Assembly (NCBI GenBank): GCA_031284845.1
Contig: JAITXH010000096.1
Coordinates: forward strand, 1-11,838
Reading direction: 5' to 3'
Length of the DNA: 11,838 bases
DNA from: Puniceicoccales bacterium
GTDB taxonomy: Bacteria > Verrucomicrobiota > Verrucomicrobiia > Opitutales > UBA953
The position numbers and the translations under genes are program-made. Positions within the stretch are counted from its first letter, which is position 1. Each line of letters begins with the position of its first letter. Of the stretch, positions 1-6,258 are shown in pieces. A model generated the notes under the pieces. It was not told the origin of the DNA and searched no databases. It saw only the letters and a program-made list of their open reading frames with translations.

Positions 1-606
1 AATTTTTGGAAAGAAGCGGAATGTTTCACCGCCCGGCCAAGTGGTGCCCCGTCCGGACATTTCATGAAAATCTGCTTGCTGCCATTCCACTGTTTTGAGT
101 GAAGACATTACCCGCGCAGCCTGTATATGGCATAAAAATTATCTGCGTTTGCCCGTATTGCCGGAGATTCCAGATTGCTTTGATCTGTGCAAGAGCATGG
201 ATGTAAATGCAATAATTTGATAGAAGAGACTATTTTGGAGAGTTTAGACAAAGTGGCGTGCATAGTGCTCTGTGCGCACGAGGAGCTACCTCGACTCTGC
301 TCGAGAGGAGAACGCCCCTATCACAGCCATCTTGTCTTACCTTTTTGGTGCATCAGATACGCCTCGGATTCTTCTCGTTTCGCACGAACTATGTTAGCTA
401 GAATAGAATTGTTTACAGGATGTTTAGCGGAATATTCTCCCGTTTTCATCATGGTTTTGCGTGATTTAGCTATGTTGTTTTTAATATTTACATAATTTTT
501 CCTAAAAAAAATTAAAATTTTGCTTGCGAAAATTTCCCCTTACGTTGTCTCTCTTCTCAGGAAATAGAAATTTCCTATTTTGAATCAAACAACCAAAACA
601 ATAACA
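1..606. other. Gene-free, AT-rich leader region
   Basis: I find no convincing gene here. A 102-codon open frame from a GTG at 187 to 495 has a cysteine-rich, family-less translation, no ribosome binding site and no codon pattern like the real genes nearby, so I treat it as chance. Short stems cluster at 257-305: CGTGC/GCACG (257-261, 276-280), CGAGG/CCTCG (279-283, 289-293) and CTCGA/TCGAG (290-294, 301-305). They overlap and cannot all form at once. The stretch from about 470 to 540 is very AT-rich and could contain the promoter of the HTH gene at 607. A weak candidate is TTGCTT (520-525) with TACGTT (541-546), but the 15-base spacer is short. I see no tRNA, tmRNA, RNase P or SRP RNA signature. 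Confidence 0.5.
559..576. promoter_or_regulatory. Short dyad before the HTH gene
   Basis: AGGAAAT (559-565) and ATTTCCT (570-576) form a perfect 7-base inverted repeat around a 4-base centre, ending 30 bases before the ATG at 607. It could be an operator, possibly for the HTH protein itself, or a small 5' UTR hairpin. Position and symmetry are seen; the role is inference. Confidence 0.3.
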
Positions 607-948
607 ATGTCACAGTTCACCTCCTACGAAGAATACGAACGATCGCTGATCGAAAAAGCACTGGATCAGGCTCGCAAAGAAGCCCCTGATAAGTGGAAAG
701 TTATCGAGCGGCAACAAAAACTGGCCACCGCCCACTTGGACTATGGCTTCCCGACGAAATCCGAATTTATCCGGGCGCTTCAAGGCGTTCGTGGTGTGCG
801 GATCAAAGGAAAGGGCAAACGTGTTCGCCTTACGCCTGAAATCGTGGCGAAAGTTAAAGACCTGAAAGCGCAAGGCAAAGGCACCACGGAAATCTCCCGT
901 GCGCTGGGCATCTCTGCTCCTTCGGTCTATAAGATCACCAAGGCCTGA
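607..948 (+). CDS. Small helix-turn-helix DNA-binding protein, function unknown
   Basis: A 113-residue protein that I do not recognise as a named family. Residues 1-45 look helical and highly charged. Residues 61-75 form a glycine/lysine/arginine-rich linker. Residues 74-112 resemble the recombinase-type helix-turn-helix of Hin-like resolvases: RLTPEIV, then a basic helix, then TTEISRALGISAPSVYKI, where the second helix would contact DNA. No catalytic domain is present, so it is probably a small DNA-binding or nucleoid-type regulator rather than a recombinase. The frame is open from a TTG at 580, but the ATG at 607, preceded by an A/C-rich leader, is the better start. There is no clear Shine-Dalgarno sequence. 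It stands alone, with a dyad upstream (559-576) and a terminator downstream. The HTH is well supported; the role is not. Confidence 0.75.
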   Translation: MSQFTSYEEYERSLIEKALDQARKEAPDKWKVIERQQKLATAHLDYGFPTKSEFIRALQGVRGVRIKGKGKRVRLTPEIVAKVKDLKAQGKGTTEISRALGISAPSVYKITKA

Positions 949-962
949 GTTTTTTTACTCAG
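945..962 (+). other. Small hairpin over the HTH gene stop codon
   Basis: CTGAGT (945-950) pairs with ACTCAG (957-962) around a loop of six T. The stem covers the TGA stop at 946-948 and sits just before the main terminator. It may be incidental or help 3'-end formation. Confidence 0.3.
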
Positions 963-967
963 CTTAG

Positions 968-1001
968 AAAAAAGCGTCCGGGTTTTCCGGGCGCTTTTTT
1001 T
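968..1001 (+). terminator. Intrinsic terminator, probably bidirectional
   Basis: The arms AGCGTCCGG (973-981) and CCGGGCGCT (987-995) form a 9-bp stem with one T-G wobble and a GTTTT loop. Six A precede it (968-973) and seven T follow (995-1001). This is a textbook Rho-independent terminator for the HTH gene. Because the A tract reads as a T tract on the other strand, it can also stop transcription of dus, which ends about 105 bp away on the minus strand. Confidence 0.85.
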
Positions 1002-1105
1002 GTTTTTCCGCCTGTATTTAATCGAGCGGACTTTCATGAAAGAGGTGGTCTAAAGAGTCTGATGCCCTTGGCATTATTGGCAAATTCTTCCCCGCTTAGC
1101 ATAAA

Positions 1106-2254
1106 TCATCCCATGTCTTCCTGATTCTCATAATTGGGCCGGGCTAAAACGGTTTCATAAGGCTCTTGAGGGAATGGATGGGTAGCCCGCCCGTTTTCTG
1201 TTAAATGGGCATCACATACGCGCAATAAAGTATCTAAATCAGGGGCGCGCCGCATTGCGTCAAGAAATGCACCATCGGGGTCAACGCTTACGCCGACAAA
1301 GTTCAAAAACTTTTTCATCCGGGCTGCATGGCGTTCGGAAGAGGCCTCCGATGTTGCTGTCGCAGCGACAAGCTCGTCCACATAAGCACGCACATCGCCA
1401 AAACATGGTTGAAATACGGGGAGGCCTGCGAGCCGTTCGCGTATCTGCCGAAATATCCACGGGTTGCGCACTGCATGGCGCCCCACCATCAAGCCGGCGC
1501 ACCCTGTTTGCTTCAACACCTGGACTGCCTTTTCGGCCGAGGTGATATCCCCGTTGGCAACGACCGGGCACTGGACGGTGCGCACGGCCAAGGCGATGGC
1601 TTCGTAATCTACCGGGCTTCGATAGAGGCCGCGCACCGTGCGCCCGTGGACGGTCAAAAGATCCACATCGTGCAGGTTTATCAATTCAAGCAGAGTCGGG
1701 AAATATTCAGAATTATCGAAGCCGGTTCGCGTTTTTACTGTGAAAAGCCGCCCCGCTGTAGCAGACCGCAAGGCGTCCAGCAAAATGTCCACGCGGTGCA
1801 AGTCGCGCAGGAGTCCGCCGCCGACATTTTTCCGAAAGACTTTGGGCACGGGACATCCGAGATTGAGGTCAATGCCCGCCACGGAATGCCCCGCGCCGGA
1901 CGGGTTTCGGGAGTTCGCCTGACTTTGGGCGCCCGGCCCAAAACTCCGGATGGGATTTCCCCGTTTTTTTAGCAGAGAAGAGGCCGTGCGGGCCATATGT
2001 TCGGGGCTTTCTCCGATGAGCTGGGCGAAAACCGGGCGTCCGGTGTCGTTGCGCTCTAGCGAGTCGAGAATGTCCGGATTTGGGGTGGATGCCGCGTGGA
2101 CTCTGATAAATTCGGTGACGAACCAGTCCGGTGCGCCATGCCGTGCGATGATGCGCATGAAAGCCAGCGTCGTGATATCCTGCATCGGGGCGAGCACCGT
2201 CCAGGGTTGTCCCGGCACAAGGGGTGCTGGCAGGGCAGTGGAATCGGAGTCCAT
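1106..2254 (-). CDS. dus: tRNA-dihydrouridine synthase family protein with an in-frame insertion
   Basis: An FMN-dependent enzyme that reduces uridine to dihydrouridine in tRNA, in the cytoplasm. The 382-residue protein shows the Dus landmarks: APMQDIT at 22-28 (flavin site), PVFAQLIGESPE at 74-85, GIDLNLGCPVPKV at 127-139 with the expected catalytic cysteine C134, VKTRTGF at 173-179, TVHGRT at 201-206, VANGDI at 232-237 and the GRHAVRNPWIF phosphate-binding end at 258-268. A tail of about 110 residues follows. The ATG at 2254 is preferred to the in-frame TTG two codons upstream. Between the QLIG strand and GIDLNLGCP lies an extra segment of about 28 residues (roughly 96-123) rich in G, S, N, P and R, which Dus proteins normally lack and which corresponds to a palindromic DNA stretch (separate entry). 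The gene starts 25 bases after the bfn stop on the same strand, so the two are probably cotranscribed. The Dus subtype cannot be fixed by eye. Confidence 0.9.
   Translation of the reverse strand: MDSDSTALPAPLVPGQPWTVLAPMQDITTLAFMRIIARHGAPDWFVTEFIRVHAASTPNPDILDSLERNDTGRPVFAQLIGESPEHMARTASSLLKKRGNPIRSFGPGAQSQANSRNPSGAGHSVAGIDLNLGCPVPKVFRKNVGGGLLRDLHRVDILLDALRSATAGRLFTVKTRTGFDNSEYFPTLLELINLHDVDLLTVHGRTVRGLYRSPVDYEAIALAVRTVQCPVVANGDITSAEKAVQVLKQTGCAGLMVGRHAVRNPWIFRQIRERLAGLPVFQPCFGDVRAYVDELVAATATSEASSERHAARMKKFLNFVGVSVDPDGAFLDAMRRAPDLDTLLRVCDAHLTENGRATHPFPQEPYETVLARPNYENQEDMG
1886..1969 (-). repeat. Palindromic in-frame insertion within dus
   Basis: This segment encodes the extra residues at about 96-123 of the Dus protein. 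Its centre is a near-perfect palindrome: TTTGGGC (1924-1930) and GCCCAAA (1936-1942) around GCCCG. Further out, GGAGTT (1910-1915) matches AACTCC (1942-1947), leaving a 9-base bulge on one side. The reading frame runs through without a stop, and core Dus motifs resume immediately after. An in-frame palindrome added at a loop resembles the palindromic elements inserted in Rickettsia and Wolbachia genes. That comparison is by architecture only; no second copy is visible in this window. Confidence 0.45.
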
Positions 2255-2279
2255 GCTCAAGCGGTTTGTCTTGTTTTTA

Positions 2280-2729
2280 CTAGGAAGATTTCAACTTAAG
2301 AATCTTCTCCAGCACACCGCGCATATCGTCCACGGCGTTGAGGACGTTTTCGGTGACGAGGATAGGGCGTTTGGCGCGCACGGCGAGCACGATAGCGTCG
2401 CTCGGGCGGGCATCCATTTCCACGATTTTTGTCCCGAGTTCATTTTTCATGACAAGGAAAAGGCGTGCGTAAAATACGCTGTTCTCAACGTGATGAATCA
2501 AGACGCGATCGAGGCTGATTTCAAACCCTGTGAAGATCTGCCCGATTAAGTCATGGGTGAGCGGGCGCTCTTTGCGTTCGCCGTTGAGGACGAGGCGAAG
2601 GATGTTTCCGACATGCGGGTCAATGTAGATAACAAAAGTTTTTTGTTCACATGCCAGAAACACTGCCATGCCACCTTCGGTAGCAGGCATGATACTGCGC
2701 AAGGAAACGGGAATAGCTTTTACTTCCAT
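2280..2729 (-). CDS. BFN/DUF151 (bifunctional nuclease) domain protein
   Basis: A 149-residue single-domain protein of the BFN/DUF151 family, small bacterial proteins named after a plant nuclease with DNase and RNase activity. The bacterial role is poorly defined. Diagnostic features are an N-terminal strand (MEVKAIPVSL), the segment HHVENSVFYARLFLVM (79-94) and DARPSDAIVLAVRAKRPILV (106-125), which matches the family signature ARPSDAIALA. The domain fills the protein and a short lysine-rich helix closes it. I chose the ATG at 2729: the frame is open 17 codons further to a TTG, but the family's first strand begins at this methionine. It lies just upstream of dus on the same strand (25 bases from its stop to the dus ATG), and diverges from rsmG across 119 bases. 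Family assignment is firm; nuclease activity is not demonstrated by sequence. Confidence 0.88.
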   Translation of the reverse strand: MEVKAIPVSLRSIMPATEGGMAVFLACEQKTFVIYIDPHVGNILRLVLNGERKERPLTHDLIGQIFTGFEISLDRVLIHHVENSVFYARLFLVMKNELGTKIVEMDARPSDAIVLAVRAKRPILVTENVLNAVDDMRGVLEKILKLKSS

Positions 2730-2732
2730 GCG

Positions 2733-2745
2733 CGCACACTGTGCG
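2733..2745. promoter_or_regulatory. 13-bp dyad in the bfn-rsmG divergent gap
   Basis: CGCACA (2733-2738) and TGTGCG (2740-2745) form a perfect inverted repeat with one central base, starting 4 bases upstream of the bfn ATG. It could be an operator or a hairpin near the bfn ribosome entry site. The rest of the gap (2746-2848) should hold divergent promoters, but I see no clear -35/-10 pair. Confidence 0.3.
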
Positions 2746-2848
2746 GAAATCGTGGCGGCGGCAAGCCGCGTTTGCTGCAATTCTGTATCCCTCCCCGTTG
2801 CGCTTCTTTTTGAGTGCTTGTTTGGCGATTTTGTTTTTTTTGGGGCGG

Positions 2849-3517
2849 ATGAATCGTGTTAAATCACTTTTTCCGCAAGTGGCCCCTGAGCAGTGGCACC
2901 TGTTGGAGCAGATGGCCGAGTGCCACCGTGAGTGGAATGAGAAAATCAATCTCGTCTCGCGCAAGGACATCGGGAATTTGGAATGGCACCACTACGCCCC
3001 TTGCATTGCGGCGGTGGGATTTATCAAGCTGATGGACGGCGCACGCGTGCTCGATGTCGGCACCGGGGGAGGGCTGCCCGGCCTGATCCTTGCCGTGCTG
3101 TATCCTCAGGCGCAATTCACGCTGGTGGATTCGGTCGGGAAAAAAATCCGGGTTGTCTCGGACATTATTTCCCAGTTGAGGCTGCGCAACGTCGAGGCGG
3201 TCAACGCACGAGTGGAGGCCTTGGATAAGGAGTATGATTTCGCGACAGGGCGGGCGGTGACATCGTTGCCGCAGTTTGCCCAATGGACGCGCCCACGGGT
3301 GCGCCGCGGAGCCAAACACTCCCGCGAGAACGGCGTGCTCTACTGGAAAGGCGGCAGTCTAGCTGCGGAAGAGGCCGCTTCGGGCGTTAAGCCATCCGCG
3401 GTGTTGTCCCTGGAGGAGACCTTGGGCGATGCCTGCTTTTTTGAAAAATACATCGTGCATTATTCGTGGAAGGATTTGGCGCGCATTCCCCGCGAGAAAA
3501 AAGAAGGGGCGGACTAG
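2849..3517 (+). CDS. rsmG: 16S rRNA (guanine(527)-N7)-methyltransferase RsmG
   Basis: A SAM-dependent methyltransferase that modifies G527 of 16S rRNA, near the ribosome decoding site; loss gives low-level streptomycin resistance in several bacteria. The 222-residue protein, slightly longer than the E. coli enzyme, carries the family pattern: WNEKINLVSRKD at 29-40, the SAM motif VLDVGTGGGLPG at 67-78, LVDS at 92-95 at the end of the second strand, an acidic/basic helix with VGKK, and FATGRAV at 131-137. The C-terminal half contains a basic stretch, RPRVRRGAKHSREN (138-151), before the strand VLYWKGG. The ATG at 2849 is chosen because the homologous region begins there and GGGGCGG immediately precedes it; the frame is open further back without family similarity. 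In many bacteria rsmG lies in a gid-par cluster; here it does not. Confidence 0.93.
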   Translation: MNRVKSLFPQVAPEQWHLLEQMAECHREWNEKINLVSRKDIGNLEWHHYAPCIAAVGFIKLMDGARVLDVGTGGGLPGLILAVLYPQAQFTLVDSVGKKIRVVSDIISQLRLRNVEAVNARVEALDKEYDFATGRAVTSLPQFAQWTRPRVRRGAKHSRENGVLYWKGGSLAAEEAASGVKPSAVLSLEETLGDACFFEKYIVHYSWKDLARIPREKKEGAD

Positions 3518-3573
3518 CCCGCATATTTCTCGTAAAACGGGAACCTTTTTTGGGGGACGTTGTTTTTCCCCGG

Positions 3574-4908
3574 ATGGCTGATTTATCCTCTCCTCTTTCC
3601 GTCGGGCAGCTTTCCCGGCGTCGTTTCCTTCAACGGGCAGGCATGGCTGTCGCCGCCGGTGTCGTGTTTCCCTCTATCATCCCCGCACGCGCCTTGGGCC
3701 GTGATGGCAATGTGTCGCCGAGCAACCGTATCACGGTCGGCACCGTCGGCACAGGCCAGGGCATGGACAGCATCCGGCGTTTCGCCTCTTACAGCGATGT
3801 TCAAGTCGTAGCGATTTGCGATTTGCACAAAGGGCGCCGCGAAGGTGCCGTCAAGGACGTCAACAACCGCTACAAAAACAATTCCGTGAAGGGCTATGCA
3901 GACTTTCGCGAGATGTTTGCCAAAGCAGGCCTCGACGCCGTCGTCGTCGCCCCGCCCGACCACTGGCACGCGATCATCGCGATTGCCGCCGCACGCGCCG
4001 GGCTGGATATTTACGGTGAAAAACCGGTCGCGCACACCATCGCGGAAGGCCGGGCGATCGCCAATGCCGTGAAGCAGCACGCCCGCATCTGGCAGACCGG
4101 GAGCTGGCAGCGCTCGACGAGCAATTTTTATCAGGCTGTGAACCTCGTGCGCAATGGTGCCATCGGCAAGGTGTCACGGGTGCATGTGGGCACACTCGCC
4201 ACGCAAAACGGCTTCTCCCGCTCACTCGGTTCGAAGAAAAACGCCAACGACCGCCTCCCCTCCAAAGTAGATTTCGACTACGATTTCTGGCTCGGGCCCG
4301 CACGCGAGATGGAATACGACTCGCGATTCACGGTTTATAGCTGGCGGTGGATTTTGAACTTCGGCGGCGGCAATCTCATGGACTGGGTCGGCCACCATGT
4401 GGACATCGCGCATTGGGGTATGGGCTACGACGAGACCGGCCCGGTGAAAGTGGTCGGCACCGGTGAATACTCCACCAAGGCACCGTGGGATGCAGAGGTG
4501 AAATACAAATACGAGTGCACCTACGCCGATGGCAATGTCATCTCCGTCGGATCCAGCCATGCCAGCGGCACAAAGTTTTTTGGCGAAGGCGACAAATGGA
4601 TTTACGTGGATCGCGGCAGACTGACTGCCTCCGAGCCTAGCATCCTAAGCACCCGCGTCGGGGCAGACGTCCCCGTCTATAACAGCCGGGACCACTGGCG
4701 TAACTTCATTGACGGGGTGAAGACCCGCAAGGAGACCATCACTCCGATTGAGATCGGGCATCGCTCGGCGAGTATCGGGCACCTCGGCCATATCGCCGTC
4801 CAGACCGGGCGCACGATCAACTGGGATCCGGCTACCGAGACGATCAAAGACGACCCCGGAGCCTCAGCCTTGCTCAGCCCCAATTACCGTTCACCCTGGG
4901 TGCTCTAA
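3574..4908 (+). CDS. Tat-exported Gfo/Idh/MocA family oxidoreductase
   Basis: A 444-residue NAD(P)-dependent oxidoreductase of the Gfo/Idh/MocA superfamily, whose members act on sugars, inositols and their derivatives. The N-terminus carries a twin-arginine signal: SRRRFLQ at 14-20, then the hydrophobic stretch AGMAVAAGVVFPSIIPARALG. The mature enzyme therefore probably folds with its cofactor before export to the periplasm. The Rossmann glycine motif is at 54-63 (TVGTVGTGQG), DHWH at 119-122, the characteristic EKP at 139-141 (YGEKPVAHT), and WVGHHVDIAHWG at 251-262 likely contributes to the active site. I chose the ATG at 3574 because it places the Tat motif 13 residues in; the frame runs upstream into rsmG. 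The gap from the rsmG stop is 56 bases, so readthrough from rsmG is possible. Exported relatives are abundant in Verrucomicrobiota and Planctomycetota, often with unknown substrates. The substrate is not identifiable here. Confidence 0.9.
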   Translation: MADLSSPLSVGQLSRRRFLQRAGMAVAAGVVFPSIIPARALGRDGNVSPSNRITVGTVGTGQGMDSIRRFASYSDVQVVAICDLHKGRREGAVKDVNNRYKNNSVKGYADFREMFAKAGLDAVVVAPPDHWHAIIAIAAARAGLDIYGEKPVAHTIAEGRAIANAVKQHARIWQTGSWQRSTSNFYQAVNLVRNGAIGKVSRVHVGTLATQNGFSRSLGSKKNANDRLPSKVDFDYDFWLGPAREMEYDSRFTVYSWRWILNFGGGNLMDWVGHHVDIAHWGMGYDETGPVKVVGTGEYSTKAPWDAEVKYKYECTYADGNVISVGSSHASGTKFFGEGDKWIYVDRGRLTASEPSILSTRVGADVPVYNSRDHWRNFIDGVKTRKETITPIEIGHRSASIGHLGHIAVQTGRTINWDPATETIKDDPGASALLSPNYRSPWVL

Positions 4909-4945
4909 ACCGGAGAACTCCATTGAGAACAAGCGGCCTGGCCGC

Positions 4946-4983
4946 AAAAAGCCCGTGGCGCAGTTTGCGTTACGGGTTTTTTT
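4946..4983 (+). terminator. Strong intrinsic terminator after the oxidoreductase
   Basis: CCCGTGGCGCA (4952-4962) pairs with TGCGTTACGGG (4966-4976) around the loop GTT, an 11-bp stem with two G-T wobbles. Five A precede the stem and seven T follow (4977-4983), with a further T-rich run to about 4998. A separate small hairpin, GCGGCC/GGCCGC, lies just upstream at 4933-4945. The arrangement separates the oxidoreductase transcript from the phosphatase gene at 5034. Confidence 0.88.
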
Positions 4984-5033
4984 GTTTTCTTTTTTTTTGA
5001 AAAATCCGCAAGGCACGCCACCGTTTGTTTCCC

Positions 5034-5789
5034 ATGACCGATATCGCCTCTTATCATGCGCTGGCTCTTGAAGCTGCCGCCACCGCCGCCCGGGCCTTGC
5101 TCGCCGGCGGAGACCGCACGGTGAATTTTTCCAATGTGCGCGACGTGAAGCTGCAAGCCGACGTGGATGCCGAAAACGCCATCCGCAGGGAATTGGCACC
5201 TTCCGGCCTGCCCATCATCGGCGAAGAGCTGGGCGGCGATCCAGCCCTCTTCGAGGGCGGCGCACTCTACTGGGTGGTGGATCCGCTCGACGGCACTTAC
5301 AACTACCTGCGCAACCAGCCGGCCACCTGCGTGAGCATCGCATTGATGCGCGGACGCGAGCCATTGTGCGGCATCGTGCATGATTTTTCCGGCGCACGCA
5401 TCTATGCCGGCATAGTAGGGCAGGGCGTGTCCGTCAACGGAGTGCCCGTCTCCCCCGCGTGGGCCGCCACACTGGAGCAAGCCTGCCTGATGACGGGCTT
5501 TCCCGCAGCCACGGATAAATCGCCCGAGGCACTCGCGCACTTCGTCGCCCAAGTGCGCCAATTCAAGAAAATCCGCATGATAGGAAGTGCCGCGCTTGCC
5601 GTGGCTTATGTCGGCACCGGGCAGGCAGATGTTTATTACGAGACGCGCACCAATCTTTGGGATGTCGCCGCGGGCATGGCACTGGTGCGCGCCGCCGGAG
5701 GCGCACTGGATCTGCGTCCTGCCGGAGGCAAGCCACTCTGTTTTGACCTTTGGGCGGCAGGACGGCCTGAATGGATCCCCGCGGCTTAG
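5034..5789 (+). CDS. Inositol monophosphatase family protein
   Basis: A 251-residue Mg2+-dependent phosphatase of the inositol-monophosphatase (SuhB/IMPase/CysQ) superfamily, about the family's usual length, cytoplasmic with no signal peptide. Metal-site motifs are intact: GEE at 63-65, WVVDPLDGTYNYL at 80-92 with D83, D86 and T88 as expected ligands, and WDVAAGMALVRAAGG at 199-213 with D200 as the remaining metal ligand. Family members hydrolyse inositol phosphate, 3'-phosphoadenosine 5'-phosphate, fructose-1,6-bisphosphate or histidinol phosphate, and sequence motifs alone do not separate these. The ATG at 5034 is preferred to a TTG three codons upstream. The neighbouring Gfo/Idh/MocA gene could hint at inositol chemistry, but a strong terminator lies between them and one product is exported while the other is not, so I do not infer a pathway. 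No terminator-like hairpin with a T tract follows; a repeat mosaic does. Confidence 0.9.
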   Translation: MTDIASYHALALEAAATAARALLAGGDRTVNFSNVRDVKLQADVDAENAIRRELAPSGLPIIGEELGGDPALFEGGALYWVVDPLDGTYNYLRNQPATCVSIALMRGREPLCGIVHDFSGARIYAGIVGQGVSVNGVPVSPAWAATLEQACLMTGFPAATDKSPEALAHFVAQVRQFKKIRMIGSAALAVAYVGTGQADVYYETRTNLWDVAAGMALVRAAGGALDLRPAGGKPLCFDLWAAGRPEWIPAA

Positions 5790-5798
5790 CCCGAGGAG

Positions 5799-6069
5799 AT
5801 TGCGATAAGTGGAAGCGGCGTCTCGCCGCTTTCTTCGAGGCTCTCAGCCCCGCCCCAATCCAAGGGCCAACGGCCCGACGACATACCAGCCTATGGCGGA
5901 GCCATAGGTTCACGGATACCCTGAAACCAAAGGGCTGAAGGCCCGACGACATTGGCGGCGCGGCGGCGTTATCGCCAATATCGTCAGGTCTTCAGCCCTC
6001 ACTGCGGGCCCGAAGAAAGCGGCGAGACGCCGCTTCCACTTATCGCAATGTCGCCGGGCCTTCCGCCCT
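5799..6069. repeat. Composite REP-like palindrome mosaic bounded by 39-bp inverted repeats
   Basis: Positions 5799-5837 and 6011-6049 are perfect 39-bp inverted repeats. Each contains its own hairpin, AAGCGGCG/CGCCGCTT around TCT or AGA (5813-5831; 6017-6035). Inside are further palindromes: GGGCC/GGCCC (5864-5876), CCTATGGC/GCCATAGG around GGA (5890-5908), and a long imperfect stem of 5931-5957 with 5973-5999 (24 of 27 positions match). GGCCCGACGACAT occurs directly at 5872-5884 and 5940-5952, and a diverged inverted relative overlaps the right end at 6048-6069. There is no reading frame or transposase. The structure fits repetitive extragenic palindrome or MITE-like material in the gap between two plus-strand genes. 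Similar repeats are likely elsewhere in the genome, which I cannot test. Confidence 0.85.
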
Positions 6070-6258
6070 CTGATCCGCCGCGCTCCATTTCTGCAAAGTG
6101 AAATTTTTGATAGAAAATGATGTAAATGCCGGGTTCAGCGCGTGCCGCGGGAACCACGACACACGGGATGTTGTCTGCACAACTTCACCCGCGTTCAGCG
6201 CGGAAGCCGCCCAAGGCACTCTTTCTCAACCTCAAAAACAACAACACTCAAATCACAC
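6070..6258 (+). promoter_or_regulatory. Leader region of the first fucosidase gene
   Basis: This gap of about 190 bases has no gene. The frame upstream of the fucosidase start is open from 6142, but its translation lacks any export signal, so it is taken as leader. Features seen are a direct repeat GTTCAGCGCG at 6133-6142 and 6193-6202, a hairpin GGTTC/GAACC with inner CGCG/CGCG (6132-6155), and a hairpin GTTGT/ACAAC (6170-6183). The last 40 bases are A/C-rich like other starts in the window. I see no convincing -35/-10 pair. The repeat and hairpins may be regulatory; that is inference. Confidence 0.3.

Noticed and set aside
187..495. A 102-codon frame starting at GTG
   Set aside because: The translation is cysteine-rich and family-less, there is no ribosome binding site, and the base pattern is unlike the coding regions. 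A chance frame in non-coding DNA is more likely.
1328..1972. A 214-codon plus-strand frame opposite dus
   Set aside because: It lies wholly antisense to a well-supported Dus coding region with intact motifs; it is a shadow of GC-rich codons.
3574..5789. Oxidoreductase plus inositol-monophosphatase gene as an inositol operon
   Set aside because: A strong intrinsic terminator lies between them, one product is Tat-exported and the other cytoplasmic, and neither substrate can be read from the sequence.
6142..6258. A 39-codon N-terminal extension of the first fucosidase
   Set aside because: The extension is basic and lacks an export signal, whereas the ATG at 6259 starts a clear signal peptide and matches the start of the second copy.
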